DNA of 43,839 nucleotides from Prevotella sp. (GCA_017961115.1 JAGCXX010000303.1:1-43839); one strand, 5' to 3'. Shown: positions 8,721 through 16,442, numbered from the stretch's first letter. Notes: generated by a model not told the origin, from the letters alone. Made by a program: numbers and translations.

Positions 8721-8975
8721 ATGAAATCAGAAACCCTATTGCGTGCCATCCTCCCCGATGTGCTTATAGACAACTTCGACGTAGTTAATTTCGAGAAGAC
8801 GGATGTACGTTTCGACATCTGGTTTGACGAGAAGAAGGTCCAGATGTATGAGGACAAGCAGCCGCTTGGACTCATCACAAGGATGGCTGCCAAAGTGGTT
8901 GCCTTTACTATGTTGCAGTATTTCAATCTTCTCAATCATAAGCCTATAGGGCAAGTTAAGTATGCTATGTTTTAA
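8721..8975 (+). pseudogene. Chimeric transposase remnant (ISAon1-like start joined to IS982-like end)
   Basis: 84 codons from the ATG at 8721; TACCTTTG at 8709-8716 is a possible -7 element. The first half (MKSETLLRAILPDVLIDNFD, then FEKTDVRFDIWFDEKK) resembles the N-terminal region protein of ISAon1-type elements in Bacteroidota. The second half (ITRMAAKVVAFTMLQYFN, then KPIGQVKYAMF) looks like the extreme C-terminus of IS982-type transposases. The catalytic core of neither is present. The simplest reading is a deletion that fused two insertion-sequence remnants in frame around 8850-8865. Family matches are from memory of their ends, not from a search. It is very unlikely to be active. Confidence 0.6.
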
Positions 8976-9106
8976 TTCATCCAACAGGTTTAATATATTA
9001 GTTGATAGACATGTGTCTATTATCCAGAAAAACGTTATCTTTAGACCACAATTTGTATTAAATGATACTAATATATGGCTTGAATCCTAAATAATAATTG
9101 ATTGAT

Positions 9107-9137
9107 TTTGAACACACAGGAAATTTGTGTATTTTTG
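9107..9137 (+). promoter_or_regulatory. Intact promoter in front of the broken XRE gene
   Basis: TTTG at 9107-9110, exactly 19 nt, TATTTTTG at 9130-9137. Transcription would start near 9144, only a few bases before the ATG at 9151. Confidence 0.65.
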
Positions 9138-9150
9138 CAAATAAAATGAC

Positions 9151-9320
9151 ATGAAGTTAATCTGTATAAAAAAGAAGTTCTTGACGAACGAGGCATTACT
9201 CAGACTTAGCTTGGAAAGAGTTATAATAGCCTCAATTCGGATGTTTGCAATATAATGCAACCTAACTTGGAAACATTACTACAGATTTCTCAAATCTTCA
9301 ATGCTGACATTAAGGATTAA
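9151..9320 (+). pseudogene. XRE-family helix-turn-helix regulator, inactivated
   Basis: From the ATG at 9151 the frame reads MKLICIK. It must then shift by one base in the A-run at about 9168-9173 to continue as KEVLDERGITQT, followed by an in-frame TAG. The remainder reads LGKSYNSLNSDVCNIMQ and PNLETLLQISQIFNADIKD before TAA at 9318-9320. The order (ERGITQT...LGKS...NPTLETLLQI-like...NADIKDL-like) is that of short XRE/cro-type HTH proteins common in Prevotella and Bacteroides. Two independent lesions make a functional product improbable. The promoter just upstream is intact, so decay may be recent or the transcript may still be made. Confidence 0.6.
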
Positions 9321-9397
9321 TTTTCAGAAGTTAATGAACACAATTAATAATATGAAAGATATAACTTATGTTGAGTATAATGATGAAGGTCAAATAA

Positions 9398-9919
9398 TTG
9401 GCTGTCTATCAGGTTTTGTTATCAAAGATACTTCAGAAGAGAGGGTTCGGCAGTGGTTATAAAAATTCTACAGTTTATCACGGCTATAGAATAGATGGTC
9501 ATGACAAACTTTTTCAAGAGCATAAGTCATTTCTTGTTTCTATGAATAATAGCATATCTACCTTTAAGAACCAATGTCTTGACACATTGAAGGAAATCGA
9601 GACGGTAAGAAAGGATACTGAAAACCAGTCTGCTAAATTAGACGAAAATTTTAAGAAGCTTAAGAAAGACTTAACTTCACAAATTGACGCTCTCTCCAAA
9701 TCATTGCAGGATGACGTATCAGCATTAGCAGAATTATTAGAAAATTCAGTAAACGAAAAGGTTGCGAAAGCGACATCCGTAATGGAACCGAGAATTACCG
9801 ATTTGGAAAATTTCAAAAGAAAAGAGATTGAAGGCAAGACTTTGTGTGATTCTACGTCCTATAAAGTGTTTGTTGGGCTGATAGCTATAGCGGCCTTATT
9901 GTGTTCAATTCTTTTGTGA
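9398..9919 (+). CDS. Unrecognised coiled-coil protein with C-terminal membrane anchor, possibly frameshifted
   Basis: Open from a TTG at 9398 to 9919 (173 codons). I do not recognise the family. Residues about 35-145 are strongly helical and charged (ISTFKNQCLDTLKEIE, KLKKDLTSQIDALSKSLQ), consistent with a long coiled coil. The end (YKVFVGLIAIAALLCSILL) is a single membrane helix, giving a tail-anchored protein. A better start exists in another frame: ATG at 9334 opens MNTINNMKDITYVEYNDEGQ and runs 42 codons to 9462, overlapping this frame. A single frameshift around 9445-9460 would join the two into one protein. The region is AT-rich, unlike the flanking genes, suggesting acquired DNA. It may be a pseudogene. 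Confidence 0.45.
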   Translation: MAVYQVLLSKILQKRGFGSGYKNSTVYHGYRIDGHDKLFQEHKSFLVSMNNSISTFKNQCLDTLKEIETVRKDTENQSAKLDENFKKLKKDLTSQIDALSKSLQDDVSALAELLENSVNEKVAKATSVMEPRITDLENFKRKEIEGKTLCDSTSYKVFVGLIAIAALLCSILL

Positions 9920-10026
9920 CAATCATATAAAAAGATGGCAAATTCATCTTATCAAGATAGCGAAACAAGAAAATCCACTGATTTTCAGCACTGTTGCCGA
10001 TTGCCAGTGGGTTAATTGTTACCAAA

Positions 10027-10158
10027 ATGATTCCAACAAACCTTGATGAGAACATTAGATGTTAAAAACCTGTTGAGCTAATTCTCAATGACCAAGAAGT
10101 TATTTGTGTTGCAGGTGTTTGGCTTGCTTACCACGCTCAAAAAGGGGTAAAAAACTAA
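10027..10158 (+). pseudogene. Short decayed coding remnant
   Basis: ATG at 10027 reads MIPTNLDENIRC, then a stop at 10063-10065, then KPVELILNDQEVICVAGVWL and AYHAQKGVKN to TAA at 10156-10158. The protein-like second half after an in-frame stop suggests a gene fragment. The family is not recognised. Elsewhere, 9920-10165 shows nothing else I can support. Confidence 0.25.
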
Positions 10159-10165
10159 GCAGAAA

Positions 10166-10197
10166 ATCTGGAGGTCGCATCCCTGCGCCCTCCAGAT
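10166..10197 (-). terminator. Hairpin downstream of the lipocalin-like gene
   Basis: Arms ATCTGGAGG (10166-10174) and CCTCCAGAT (10189-10197), with an inner CGCA/TGCG extension. On the minus strand it is followed by a short T-tract (TTTTC). It is the likely terminator of the minus-strand gene ending at 10262. Confidence 0.5.
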
Positions 10198-10261
10198 GAC
10201 CCGGGCATTTTAACCTTTATGATTTTATCGAATTGTTGAATCTGCAAAGTGCAGATATGTT

Positions 10262-10759
10262 CTATTCGAACAGGCTTTGCTTGATGGTTTTCTGGACATC
10301 GGCAGGTATGTCCTTCATCTTACAGCTATTGACAATGTAGCGAACCACCTTTTCGGACATCGAAGGATGCTTCACCCACATGTCGGTGCGATTTTTCCAA
10401 CGTCCTCTGTAATGAGTCTTGTCGGTCAATATGACAGCATCTTTCAAGGCCGGACGTCCCATCTCCTTATACCAGCCATCCTTCAGGCTATACTTTCCAT
10501 ACTCTTGTGGTATCACCACAATTTTTCCCTCATTGGATAGGGCAATTCCTGCAGCGGCATACTCACCGTCGGGACCGTAGAATTTGAACTGAGTGTAGCC
10601 GTTGGGTTTGCCACACATGATTTTTTTCTCGCCATCGTACTGCATCCATTCCAGCGTCCATACGCCGACGAGATCCTTATCCGTCACATTCACCCGTTGA
10701 GCTTTCATGCTGGCAGTGCATAGAAGAAATGCAGCCATTGTCATCAGAATTTGTTTCAT
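10262..10759 (-). CDS. Secreted lipocalin-like protein (DUF4488-like)
   Basis: 165 residues starting MKQILMTMAAFLLCTASMKAQ, a clear signal peptide. The mature part begins DLVGVWTLEWMQYDGE, the GxW...Y..G opening of Bacteroidota lipocalin-like domains. It continues with alternating beta-rich segments (YTQFKFYGPDGEYAAAGIAL, GKIVVIPQEYGKYSL) and then a helical end. Such small beta-barrels usually bind hydrophobic ligands, but no ligand can be inferred here. It lies 58 nt downstream of the membrane regulator gene on the same strand and may be co-transcribed. Its opening resembles the regulator's outer domain. Name and family are from pattern memory. Confidence 0.6.
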   Translation of the reverse strand: MKQILMTMAAFLLCTASMKAQRVNVTDKDLVGVWTLEWMQYDGEKKIMCGKPNGYTQFKFYGPDGEYAAAGIALSNEGKIVVIPQEYGKYSLKDGWYKEMGRPALKDAVILTDKTHYRGRWKNRTDMWVKHPSMSEKVVRYIVNSCKMKDIPADVQKTIKQSLFE

Positions 10760-10817
10760 AATTGTTTCGTGTTAGTGATAAAAGAATGAATAATATAAGT
10801 GCATGGTAATAGACCAT

Positions 10818-11840
10818 TCAGTAGCCTATGGAGAGAATAAAATCATCCCAATCCTTGGCACCACCTTCACGGTTGAACACCTTTTTGTAGAGACGCTTTC
10901 GCATGGTGCTAATAGTACTCGCCTCACGTGCCAGGACGGCAGCAATATCTTTTGTTGGGATGCGCAATTTGACGAGCAAACAGGTGTGGTATTCCACGTC
11001 GGACATCGGGTAGAGACTGCGCAACTGTGAGGTGAAGCCAGGATATACTACCTTCAGACTTTGTTCTACTTGTCGCCATTCCTCGTCCTTCATCAATTGT
11101 CCAGTAGCCATGCGTCTCTGCAGCATGTCATACTCATCGGAAGCAAAGAAGGTGTCCTCTACCGATTTGACAGCTTTGCGCACCTGCTGCGGACGATTCT
11201 CCTGCACTTCCTGAATTTGCTGAAGTTGGAGCTGGAGTTGTTGGCGTCGACGACGGTTGACGATATAGTTCGCTACAGCAAGAATAACGACAATGGCTAT
11301 GGCTGCGATGAGCCATTGGATGTAGTTTGCCTGCTGACGCTCGCGGGCAGAAAGCACATATTTCTGAGTATTGGATAGTTCTGGACTGATGGAGTCGTTA
11401 TCGAAAATGTTGCGTATGTCTCTCCCCCATTCACTGTAGAGTTTATCGTCGCGTTTCCACGTGTAGCGAATGCCAATGCGCTGGATGGTGATGGCAGAAT
11501 CACCAACACAGAGCGGATGTGGGTCTCCGTCCTCCAAATAGAGCCAATTGTTGCCACCTTGGTCTATCAATGTCACAACATGCTTGGCCGTCGGTACGAC
11601 GACCAATCCTGAAGAAGTGGATGCTATCCTGCACTCATACAAGTTGTTTTGTTGGTCGTAGACAAGACAGGCAGAGCCATCACCATCCATGGAATAGTTG
11701 TAGACTGCCCCAGATGGATACTCCACCTGTTGCAGCACCCATGCCCCATTGATGTTGAAGCCTTCGTTGTTTTCGTTCATCCTGTCAGTGCAGGAGAAGA
11801 GTGCAAGGAATAGGATGAAGGTGTATCGTCTCATACGCAT
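10818..11840 (-). CDS. One-component membrane regulator: lipocalin-like sensor, membrane helix, coiled coil, LuxR-like HTH
   Basis: 340 residues; ATG at 11840, or 11834. The start (RRYTFILFLALFSCTD) is a signal/lipoprotein-type segment with a possible lipobox cysteine (LFSC). Residues about 28-130 form a beta-rich outer domain (GAWVLQQVEYPSGAVYNY). A membrane helix (YIQWLIAAIAIVVILAVANY, about 173-193) leads into a glutamine-rich coiled coil. The C-terminus has the LuxR/GerE-like HTH signature (LRIPTKDIAAVLAREAST and STMRKRLYKKVF) seen in many Bacteroidota membrane regulators. It therefore probably senses a periplasmic or envelope signal and binds DNA directly. Paired 22-nt repeats lie upstream of its promoter, hinting at autoregulation. 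Target genes are unknown; the adjacent lipocalin-like gene is the first candidate. Confidence 0.75.
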   Translation of the reverse strand: MRMRRYTFILFLALFSCTDRMNENNEGFNINGAWVLQQVEYPSGAVYNYSMDGDGSACLVYDQQNNLYECRIASTSSGLVVVPTAKHVVTLIDQGGNNWLYLEDGDPHPLCVGDSAITIQRIGIRYTWKRDDKLYSEWGRDIRNIFDNDSISPELSNTQKYVLSARERQQANYIQWLIAAIAIVVILAVANYIVNRRRRQQLQLQLQQIQEVQENRPQQVRKAVKSVEDTFFASDEYDMLQRRMATGQLMKDEEWRQVEQSLKVVYPGFTSQLRSLYPMSDVEYHTCLLVKLRIPTKDIAAVLAREASTISTMRKRLYKKVFNREGGAKDWDDFILSIGY

Positions 11841-11892
11841 ATAAGTTATTTTGTGTCATCTTTTATTTTGTTGAGATGGGGTTTTCCGCTGA

Positions 11893-11900
11893 CAAAAGTA
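11893..11900 (-). promoter_or_regulatory. -7 element of the membrane regulator gene
   Basis: The minus strand reads TACTTTTG, matching TAnnTTTG, with transcription predicted near 11886 and start codons at 11834-11840. No good -33 TTTG is present, so it may need an activator. Confidence 0.45.
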
Positions 11901-11932
11901 CTTGTTTTTCGCTATGTAACCATGGATTTCAA

Positions 11933-11987
11933 TTCACATTTGGTTCGCAATTTGCTCATATCCCGTTCACATTTGGTTCGCAATTTG
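11933..11987. repeat. Two exact 22-nt direct repeats, 33-nt period
   Basis: TTCACATTTGGTTCGCAATTTG occurs at 11933-11954 and again at 11966-11987. The 33-nt spacing is about three helical turns. They sit 45-100 nt upstream of the predicted start of the regulator transcript. The other contents of 11841-12206 are the -7 element for the next gene and no convincing coding sequence. Confidence 0.8.
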
Positions 11988-12149
11988 GAAGATGAGAAAA
12001 GAGCTGCGATTGCCGCTGCATGCTGGACTTCAAGAATGAAGGGAGGAAAGAAAAAGCATAAGGCAGGGCGAGACGGCACGAAATCAGCACAAAAAAAGAG
12101 TTGAGGGAGAAAAAAGGAAACAAACAGTCTTTATTTAAGAAAATATGTG

Positions 12150-12157
12150 TAATTTTG
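12150..12157 (+). promoter_or_regulatory. -7 element of the phenylacetate-CoA ligase gene
   Basis: TAATTTTG at 12150-12157 matches TAnnTTTG, 49 nt before the ATG at 12207. No consensus -33 box at the expected spacing. Confidence 0.45.
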
Positions 12158-12206
12158 CAAACTGAAAGGGGATAATGAGCGACATTTGTCAATCAACAAG
12201 TAGGTT

Positions 12207-13520
12207 ATGGAATACTCACAATATTTACACCCAGAATTAGAGACGATGCCCGTAGAGGCACTTCGTCAGTTGCAGTTGGAGCGTTTGAAGAAGACTGTCG
12301 CCCACTGTATGAACTCACCTTTCTATCAAGAGAAGTTTGCAGAACTTGGCATCACCCCAGATGACATCAAGAGTCTTGATGATGTCAAGAAGTTGCCGTT
12401 CACCACGAAAGACGACCTTCGTGAGCACTACCCGTTTGGTTTGGCATGTGTGCCACTGCGTGACTGCACCCGTCTGCACTCTTCGAGTGGCACGACCGGC
12501 AATCCCACCGTTGTGCTCCACACCCAGAAGGACATTGACGAGTGGGCCAACGCCGTTGCCCGCTGTCTTTGGATGGTCGGCAGCCGACCCGAAGACGTGT
12601 TTCAGAACTCCGCCGGTTACGGAATGTTCACCGCCGGTCTTGGTTTCCAATACGGTGCCGAGAAGGTAGGTATGCTCACCGTTCCCGCTGCCGCCGGCAA
12701 CACGACTCGCCAGATTAAGTTCATCAAGGACTTCGGCACCACCGTTCTCCATGCCATTCCAAGTTATGCCTCCCGCATCTATGAGGTGATGCGAGAGGAG
12801 GGAGTTGACCCACGCCGCGACACCAAATTGCGTGTGCTTTGCATCGGTGCCGAGCCCCACAGTGAGGAGCAGCGCCGTCGCATCGAGCAGAACCTTGGTG
12901 TGAAGGCCTACAACTCATACGGCATCTCAGAGATGATGGGACCCGGTGTGGCATTTGAATGTCCCGAGCAAAACGGCATCCATATCTGGGAAGACTATTT
13001 CATCGTTGAGATTATCGACCCCATCACCTTGGAGCCTGTTGAGGACGGCCAATTGGGTGAGTTGGTCATCACCACCATCAATCGTGAGGCGATGCCATTG
13101 CTTCGTTACCGCACCCGCGACCTGACGAGCATCATCAGCGGAGAATGTCCCTGCGGACGCACCCACAAGCGCCTCGCCCGTCTCCAGGGCCGCAGCGACG
13201 ACATGATGATTCTGAAGGGTGTCAACATCTTCCCCATCCAGATAGAGAAGATACTGCTGAAGTTCAAGGAACTCAGCACCGACTATCTCATCACCCTCCA
13301 GACGGTGGATGGCAACGACACCATGACCGTCGATGTAGAGCTCCGTGAGTTGTTCACCGACGACTATCAGCGACTCCAGAGCCTTACCCGTGAGATAACC
13401 CGTCAGTTGAAAGACGAGATATTGGTCACACCGAAAGTCCACCTACTTCCCAAAGGCGGCATACATGCCTCAGACGAGGGCAAGGCCGTGCGTGTGAAAG
13501 ACTTAAGAAAACTTTTCTAA
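12207..13520 (+). CDS. paaK: Phenylacetate-CoA ligase family protein
   Basis: 437 residues, the usual length for this family (about 430-440). It activates an aryl acid (phenylacetate and relatives) to its CoA thioester through an acyl-adenylate. The ATP-binding signature SSSGTTGNPTVV is present near residue 93. SYGISEMMGPG, LRYRTRDL and the C-terminal GRSDDMMILKGVNIFP motif also fit ANL-superfamily ligases. In anaerobic Bacteroidota this ligase commonly accompanies indolepyruvate:ferredoxin oxidoreductase and an ACT protein in aromatic amino acid/aryl acid interconversion. Here the ACT gene follows 13 nt later, but no oxidoreductase gene lies upstream. The exact substrate cannot be read from the sequence. 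Confidence 0.9.
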   Translation: MEYSQYLHPELETMPVEALRQLQLERLKKTVAHCMNSPFYQEKFAELGITPDDIKSLDDVKKLPFTTKDDLREHYPFGLACVPLRDCTRLHSSSGTTGNPTVVLHTQKDIDEWANAVARCLWMVGSRPEDVFQNSAGYGMFTAGLGFQYGAEKVGMLTVPAAAGNTTRQIKFIKDFGTTVLHAIPSYASRIYEVMREEGVDPRRDTKLRVLCIGAEPHSEEQRRRIEQNLGVKAYNSYGISEMMGPGVAFECPEQNGIHIWEDYFIVEIIDPITLEPVEDGQLGELVITTINREAMPLLRYRTRDLTSIISGECPCGRTHKRLARLQGRSDDMMILKGVNIFPIQIEKILLKFKELSTDYLITLQTVDGNDTMTVDVELRELFTDDYQRLQSLTREITRQLKDEILVTPKVHLLPKGGIHASDEGKAVRVKDLRKLF

Positions 13521-13533
13521 TACCCATAACCCC

Positions 13534-13962
13534 ATGACTATCCATCAGCTATCCATTTTCATTGAGAACAAGTCAGGCTCTTTGGTCAAGGTGCTTGGTC
13601 TGTTCCGTCAGTTTGGTTTGCAAATCATTGCATCCACGATACCCGACACAGCCGAGAATGGCATCTACCGTGTGATTTGTGCCGAACCCCTCCGCGCCTA
13701 CGAAGGTCTGAAGAAAGCAGGAATCCCTGTCGCCCTCTCCGATGTGTTCGCCATCGAACTTGACGACCAGCCCGGACGTGCCGCCGATGCGATAGAGATA
13801 CTGAGCAATGCCGGTATTGGTCTGACCTATATGTACAGTTTCCTGCTGCGCGGGAAAGGCATTCTCGTATTCCGCACCGACAACCCCACTCTTGCCCGCG
13901 AGACCATCATTCTCAACGACATGAAATTCATCGCAGAGAAAGACCTCTCAGTGTGGGCATAA
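13534..13962 (+). CDS. Tandem ACT-domain protein
   Basis: 142 residues with two ACT modules: about 1-70 (TIHQLSIFIENKSGSLVKVL) and about 71-142 (FAIELDDQPGRAADAIEIL). ACT domains bind amino acids as allosteric sensors. A two-ACT protein of this size beside phenylacetate-CoA ligase is a recurrent arrangement and probably regulates aryl acid or aromatic amino acid metabolism. It starts 13 nt after paaK and is followed by a strong terminator, so the two genes form a closed operon. No DNA-binding or catalytic part is present. Confidence 0.85.
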   Translation: MTIHQLSIFIENKSGSLVKVLGLFRQFGLQIIASTIPDTAENGIYRVICAEPLRAYEGLKKAGIPVALSDVFAIELDDQPGRAADAIEILSNAGIGLTYMYSFLLRGKGILVFRTDNPTLARETIILNDMKFIAEKDLSVWA

Positions 13963-14031
13963 GCCAAGGCTGTTTGCGAAGTGGAGTTTGCATTTTGAAG
14001 TCCGCCGCAGAATAATTGGCAAAAATACACT

Positions 14032-14075
14032 AAAAAAGATTGGTTCATATATTGAAATATGTACCAATCTTTTTT
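14032..14075. terminator. Bidirectional-looking intrinsic terminator
   Basis: AAAAAAGATTGGT (14032-14044) and ACCAATCTTTTTT (14063-14075) pair perfectly, with an inner CATAT/ATATG extension. It closes the paaK-ACT operon on the plus strand. Confidence 0.85.
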
Positions 14076-14093
14076 CTATCCTTTAATAATTCT

Positions 14094-14101
14094 TACCTTT
14101 G
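14094..14101 (+). promoter_or_regulatory. -7 element of the DASS transporter-kdsB operon
   Basis: TACCTTTG at 14094-14101, just after the terminator. The transcript would start near 14108, leaving a leader of about 78 nt. The -33 region is T-rich but not consensus. Confidence 0.5.
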
Positions 14102-14185
14102 CACTCCCAAATCAACTTGAATGAAGAGTAGAGACACGATGTGTCGTGTCGGTTATTTATCAACTGCATTATAAAGAAGTAGGAA

Positions 14186-15691
14186 ATGTTTAAGATTTTC
14201 CCAGGTTTTCAACTTGTTGAAGCCTACCATCAAGTGAGTCATGCCAAGAAATACCATCCTGGCAGAGTAATCAAGAAATCCGCCCAAGCCCTATTTGTCC
14301 TCATTGTGACGCTTATACTTTGGAACATGCCATCGAGTTTCTTCGGCATGGACGGACTGACTGTTGTGCAGCAGCGCATCATCGCCATATTTGCCTTTGC
14401 CACCATGATGTGGTTGCTTGAGGTGGTATCGTCGTGGGCCACATCCGTAGCCATCATCGGTCTTCTGCTGTTGTTCACCTCCGATTCCGGCATCATCTTC
14501 ATGTGTGACGAGACAAAGGTAGGCACGCTGCTCTCCTACAAGGCAATCATGGCCACCTTTGCCGACCCCGTCATCATGCTGTTCATCGGCGGTTTTGTGC
14601 TTGCCATTGCCGCGACGAAGACCGGTCTTGACGGTCAGTTGGCCAAGGTATTGCTGAAGCCATTTGGCAGCAAGAGTGAGAATGTGCTTCTCGGCTTCAT
14701 CTTCATCACCGGTTTGTTCTCGATGTTTGTCTCCAACACGGCAACGGCAGCCATGATGCTCACCTTCCTGACCCCTGTATTCAAGCAGTTGCCCCCAGAA
14801 GGCAAGGGACGCATCGCCATGACCCTCTCCATCCCTGTGGCAGCCAATCTCGGCGGCATCGGCACCCCCATCGGCACCCCTCCCAACACCATTGCCCTGA
14901 AATATCTCAACGACCCAGAGGGTCTCAACATGAACATCGGTTTCGGAGAATGGATGCTCTATATGGTGCCACTTGTCATCGTGCTGCTTGTCATCAGTTG
15001 GTTTTTGCTCAAGAAAATCTTTCCGTTTACCCAGAAGACCGTCAAGCTTGAGATAGAGAGCAACATGAAGCGCGACAAGAAGACCTATATCGTGATTGTC
15101 ACGTTCTTCGTGACGGTGGCTCTGTGGTTGCTTGACAGCGTGACCGGCATCAACTCCTATACGGTAGCCCTTATACCTTTTGTGGTATTTGCCCTGACCG
15201 GTGTCATCACCAAATACGACTTGGAAGAGATCAACTGGTCGGTCATCTGGATGGTAGCCGGTGGTTTTGCGCTCGGCTACAGCCTCAACGCCTCAGGTCT
15301 GGCAGAGAAGATGGTGGAGTCTATCCCCTTCGGCAATTTCTCTCCGATTCTGATTCTGATACTCTCCGGCATCATCTGCTACGCACTGTCGAACTTCATC
15401 AGCAACTCAGCCACTGCAGCTTTGCTGATGCCCATCCTTGCCGTGGTCTGCACAGCCATGGGTGACAAGTTGGAAGCCATCGGTGGTACCTCCACCATCC
15501 TCATCGGCATTGCCATTGCCGCCTCGAGTGCCATGGTGCTTCCCATCTCCACCCCACCGAATGCCCTCGCCTACTCCACCAACCTGGTGAACCAGAAAGA
15601 CATGGCCCGCATCGGACTCATCATGGGTGTCATCTCCATCGTAATAGGTTATCTGCTGATGTACTTCATTGGAACAGCACACCTGATTTAA
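14186..15691 (+). CDS. DASS-family (SLC13-type) sodium/dicarboxylate symporter
   Basis: 501 residues and about 11 hydrophobic segments. It shows the duplicated DASS signature: SNTATAAMML with GGIGTPIGTPPN in the first half, and SNSATAALLMPIL with PISTPPNALAY in the second. These SNT and TPPN motifs form the sodium and carboxylate sites in the family (VcINDY-like). The substrate is probably a C4-dicarboxylate or similar anion. kdsB follows 10 nt after the stop, so the two are likely co-transcribed. Proximity to the aryl acid ligase could mean another organic acid, but this is only context. Confidence 0.9.
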   Translation: MFKIFPGFQLVEAYHQVSHAKKYHPGRVIKKSAQALFVLIVTLILWNMPSSFFGMDGLTVVQQRIIAIFAFATMMWLLEVVSSWATSVAIIGLLLLFTSDSGIIFMCDETKVGTLLSYKAIMATFADPVIMLFIGGFVLAIAATKTGLDGQLAKVLLKPFGSKSENVLLGFIFITGLFSMFVSNTATAAMMLTFLTPVFKQLPPEGKGRIAMTLSIPVAANLGGIGTPIGTPPNTIALKYLNDPEGLNMNIGFGEWMLYMVPLVIVLLVISWFLLKKIFPFTQKTVKLEIESNMKRDKKTYIVIVTFFVTVALWLLDSVTGINSYTVALIPFVVFALTGVITKYDLEEINWSVIWMVAGGFALGYSLNASGLAEKMVESIPFGNFSPILILILSGIICYALSNFISNSATAALLMPILAVVCTAMGDKLEAIGGTSTILIGIAIAASSAMVLPISTPPNALAYSTNLVNQKDMARIGLIMGVISIVIGYLLMYFIGTAHLI

Positions 15692-15701
15692 GTTTGAGAT
15701 T

Positions 15702-16442
15702 ATGAAAGTAATAGGAATCATCCCCGCCCGCTATGCGTCGACCCGTTTTCCAGGCAAGCCATTGGCTATGCTTGGCGGCAAGACCGTGATTGAAAGGGTG
15801 TATGAGAAAGTGTCGTCAGTGCTCAGCGACTGCTATGTCGCCACTGATGATGAGCGTATCTACCAAGCGGTGGAGGCTTTCGGAGGTCGAGCAGTCATGA
15901 CCTCAGCCGACCACAAGAGCGGCACCGACCGCATCGCTGAGGCTGTAGAGAAGATAGGTGGCGACTACGATGTCGTGGTGAATGTGCAGGGCGACGAGCC
16001 ATTTATCCATCCAGAGCAGATTGTCACGCTCTGCCGTTGTTTTGACGACCCCGAGACACAGATAGCCACATTGGGCAAGCCATTTGACAACATGGAGGGC
16101 GTGGAGAATCCCAACTCACCTAAGATTGTAGTCGACAACCGAGGGTTTGCCCTCTATTTCAGCCGCAGTGTGATACCCTTTGTCAGGGGTGTGGACCGTA
16201 AGGAATGGCTGAGCCATTATCCCTTCCTGAAGCATCTTGGACTTTATGCCTATCGCACAGAAGTGTTGCGGGAAGTGACCCGTCTGCCCCAGTCATCGCT
16301 GGAGAAAGCCGAGAGCCTCGAGCAGTTGCGCTGGTTGCAGAACGGCTACCGCATCCGCGTGGGGCTTACCGACCAAGAGACGGTTGGCATCGACACACCT
16401 GAAGATTTAGAGAAAGCAGAAAAATACCTGAGCACGATTTGA
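15702..16442 (+). CDS. kdsB: 3-deoxy-manno-octulosonate cytidylyltransferase
   Basis: 246 residues, normal for KdsB. It activates Kdo to CMP-Kdo for lipopolysaccharide inner core synthesis in the cytoplasm. The nucleotidyltransferase opening IPARYASTRFPGKPL, VVNVQGDEPFI (metal/CTP site), HLGLYAYR and the C-terminal LTDQETVGIDTPEDL are all present. It lies 10 nt after the transporter gene. A strong terminator begins inside its last codons. Confidence 0.97.
   Translation: MKVIGIIPARYASTRFPGKPLAMLGGKTVIERVYEKVSSVLSDCYVATDDERIYQAVEAFGGRAVMTSADHKSGTDRIAEAVEKIGGDYDVVVNVQGDEPFIHPEQIVTLCRCFDDPETQIATLGKPFDNMEGVENPNSPKIVVDNRGFALYFSRSVIPFVRGVDRKEWLSHYPFLKHLGLYAYRTEVLREVTRLPQSSLEKAESLEQLRWLQNGYRIRVGLTDQETVGIDTPEDLEKAEKYLSTI

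Noticed and set aside
10166..10197. A displaced copy of the tRNA-Pro 3' end (att site)
   Set aside because: GGTCGCATCCCTGCGCCC only loosely resembles the T arm of the tRNA. The segment is better explained as a perfect terminator hairpin.
11853..12104. 83-codon plus-strand ORF with SHLVRNL repeats
   Set aside because: It arises from the 22-nt DNA repeats and low-complexity sequence and has no promoter or family likeness.
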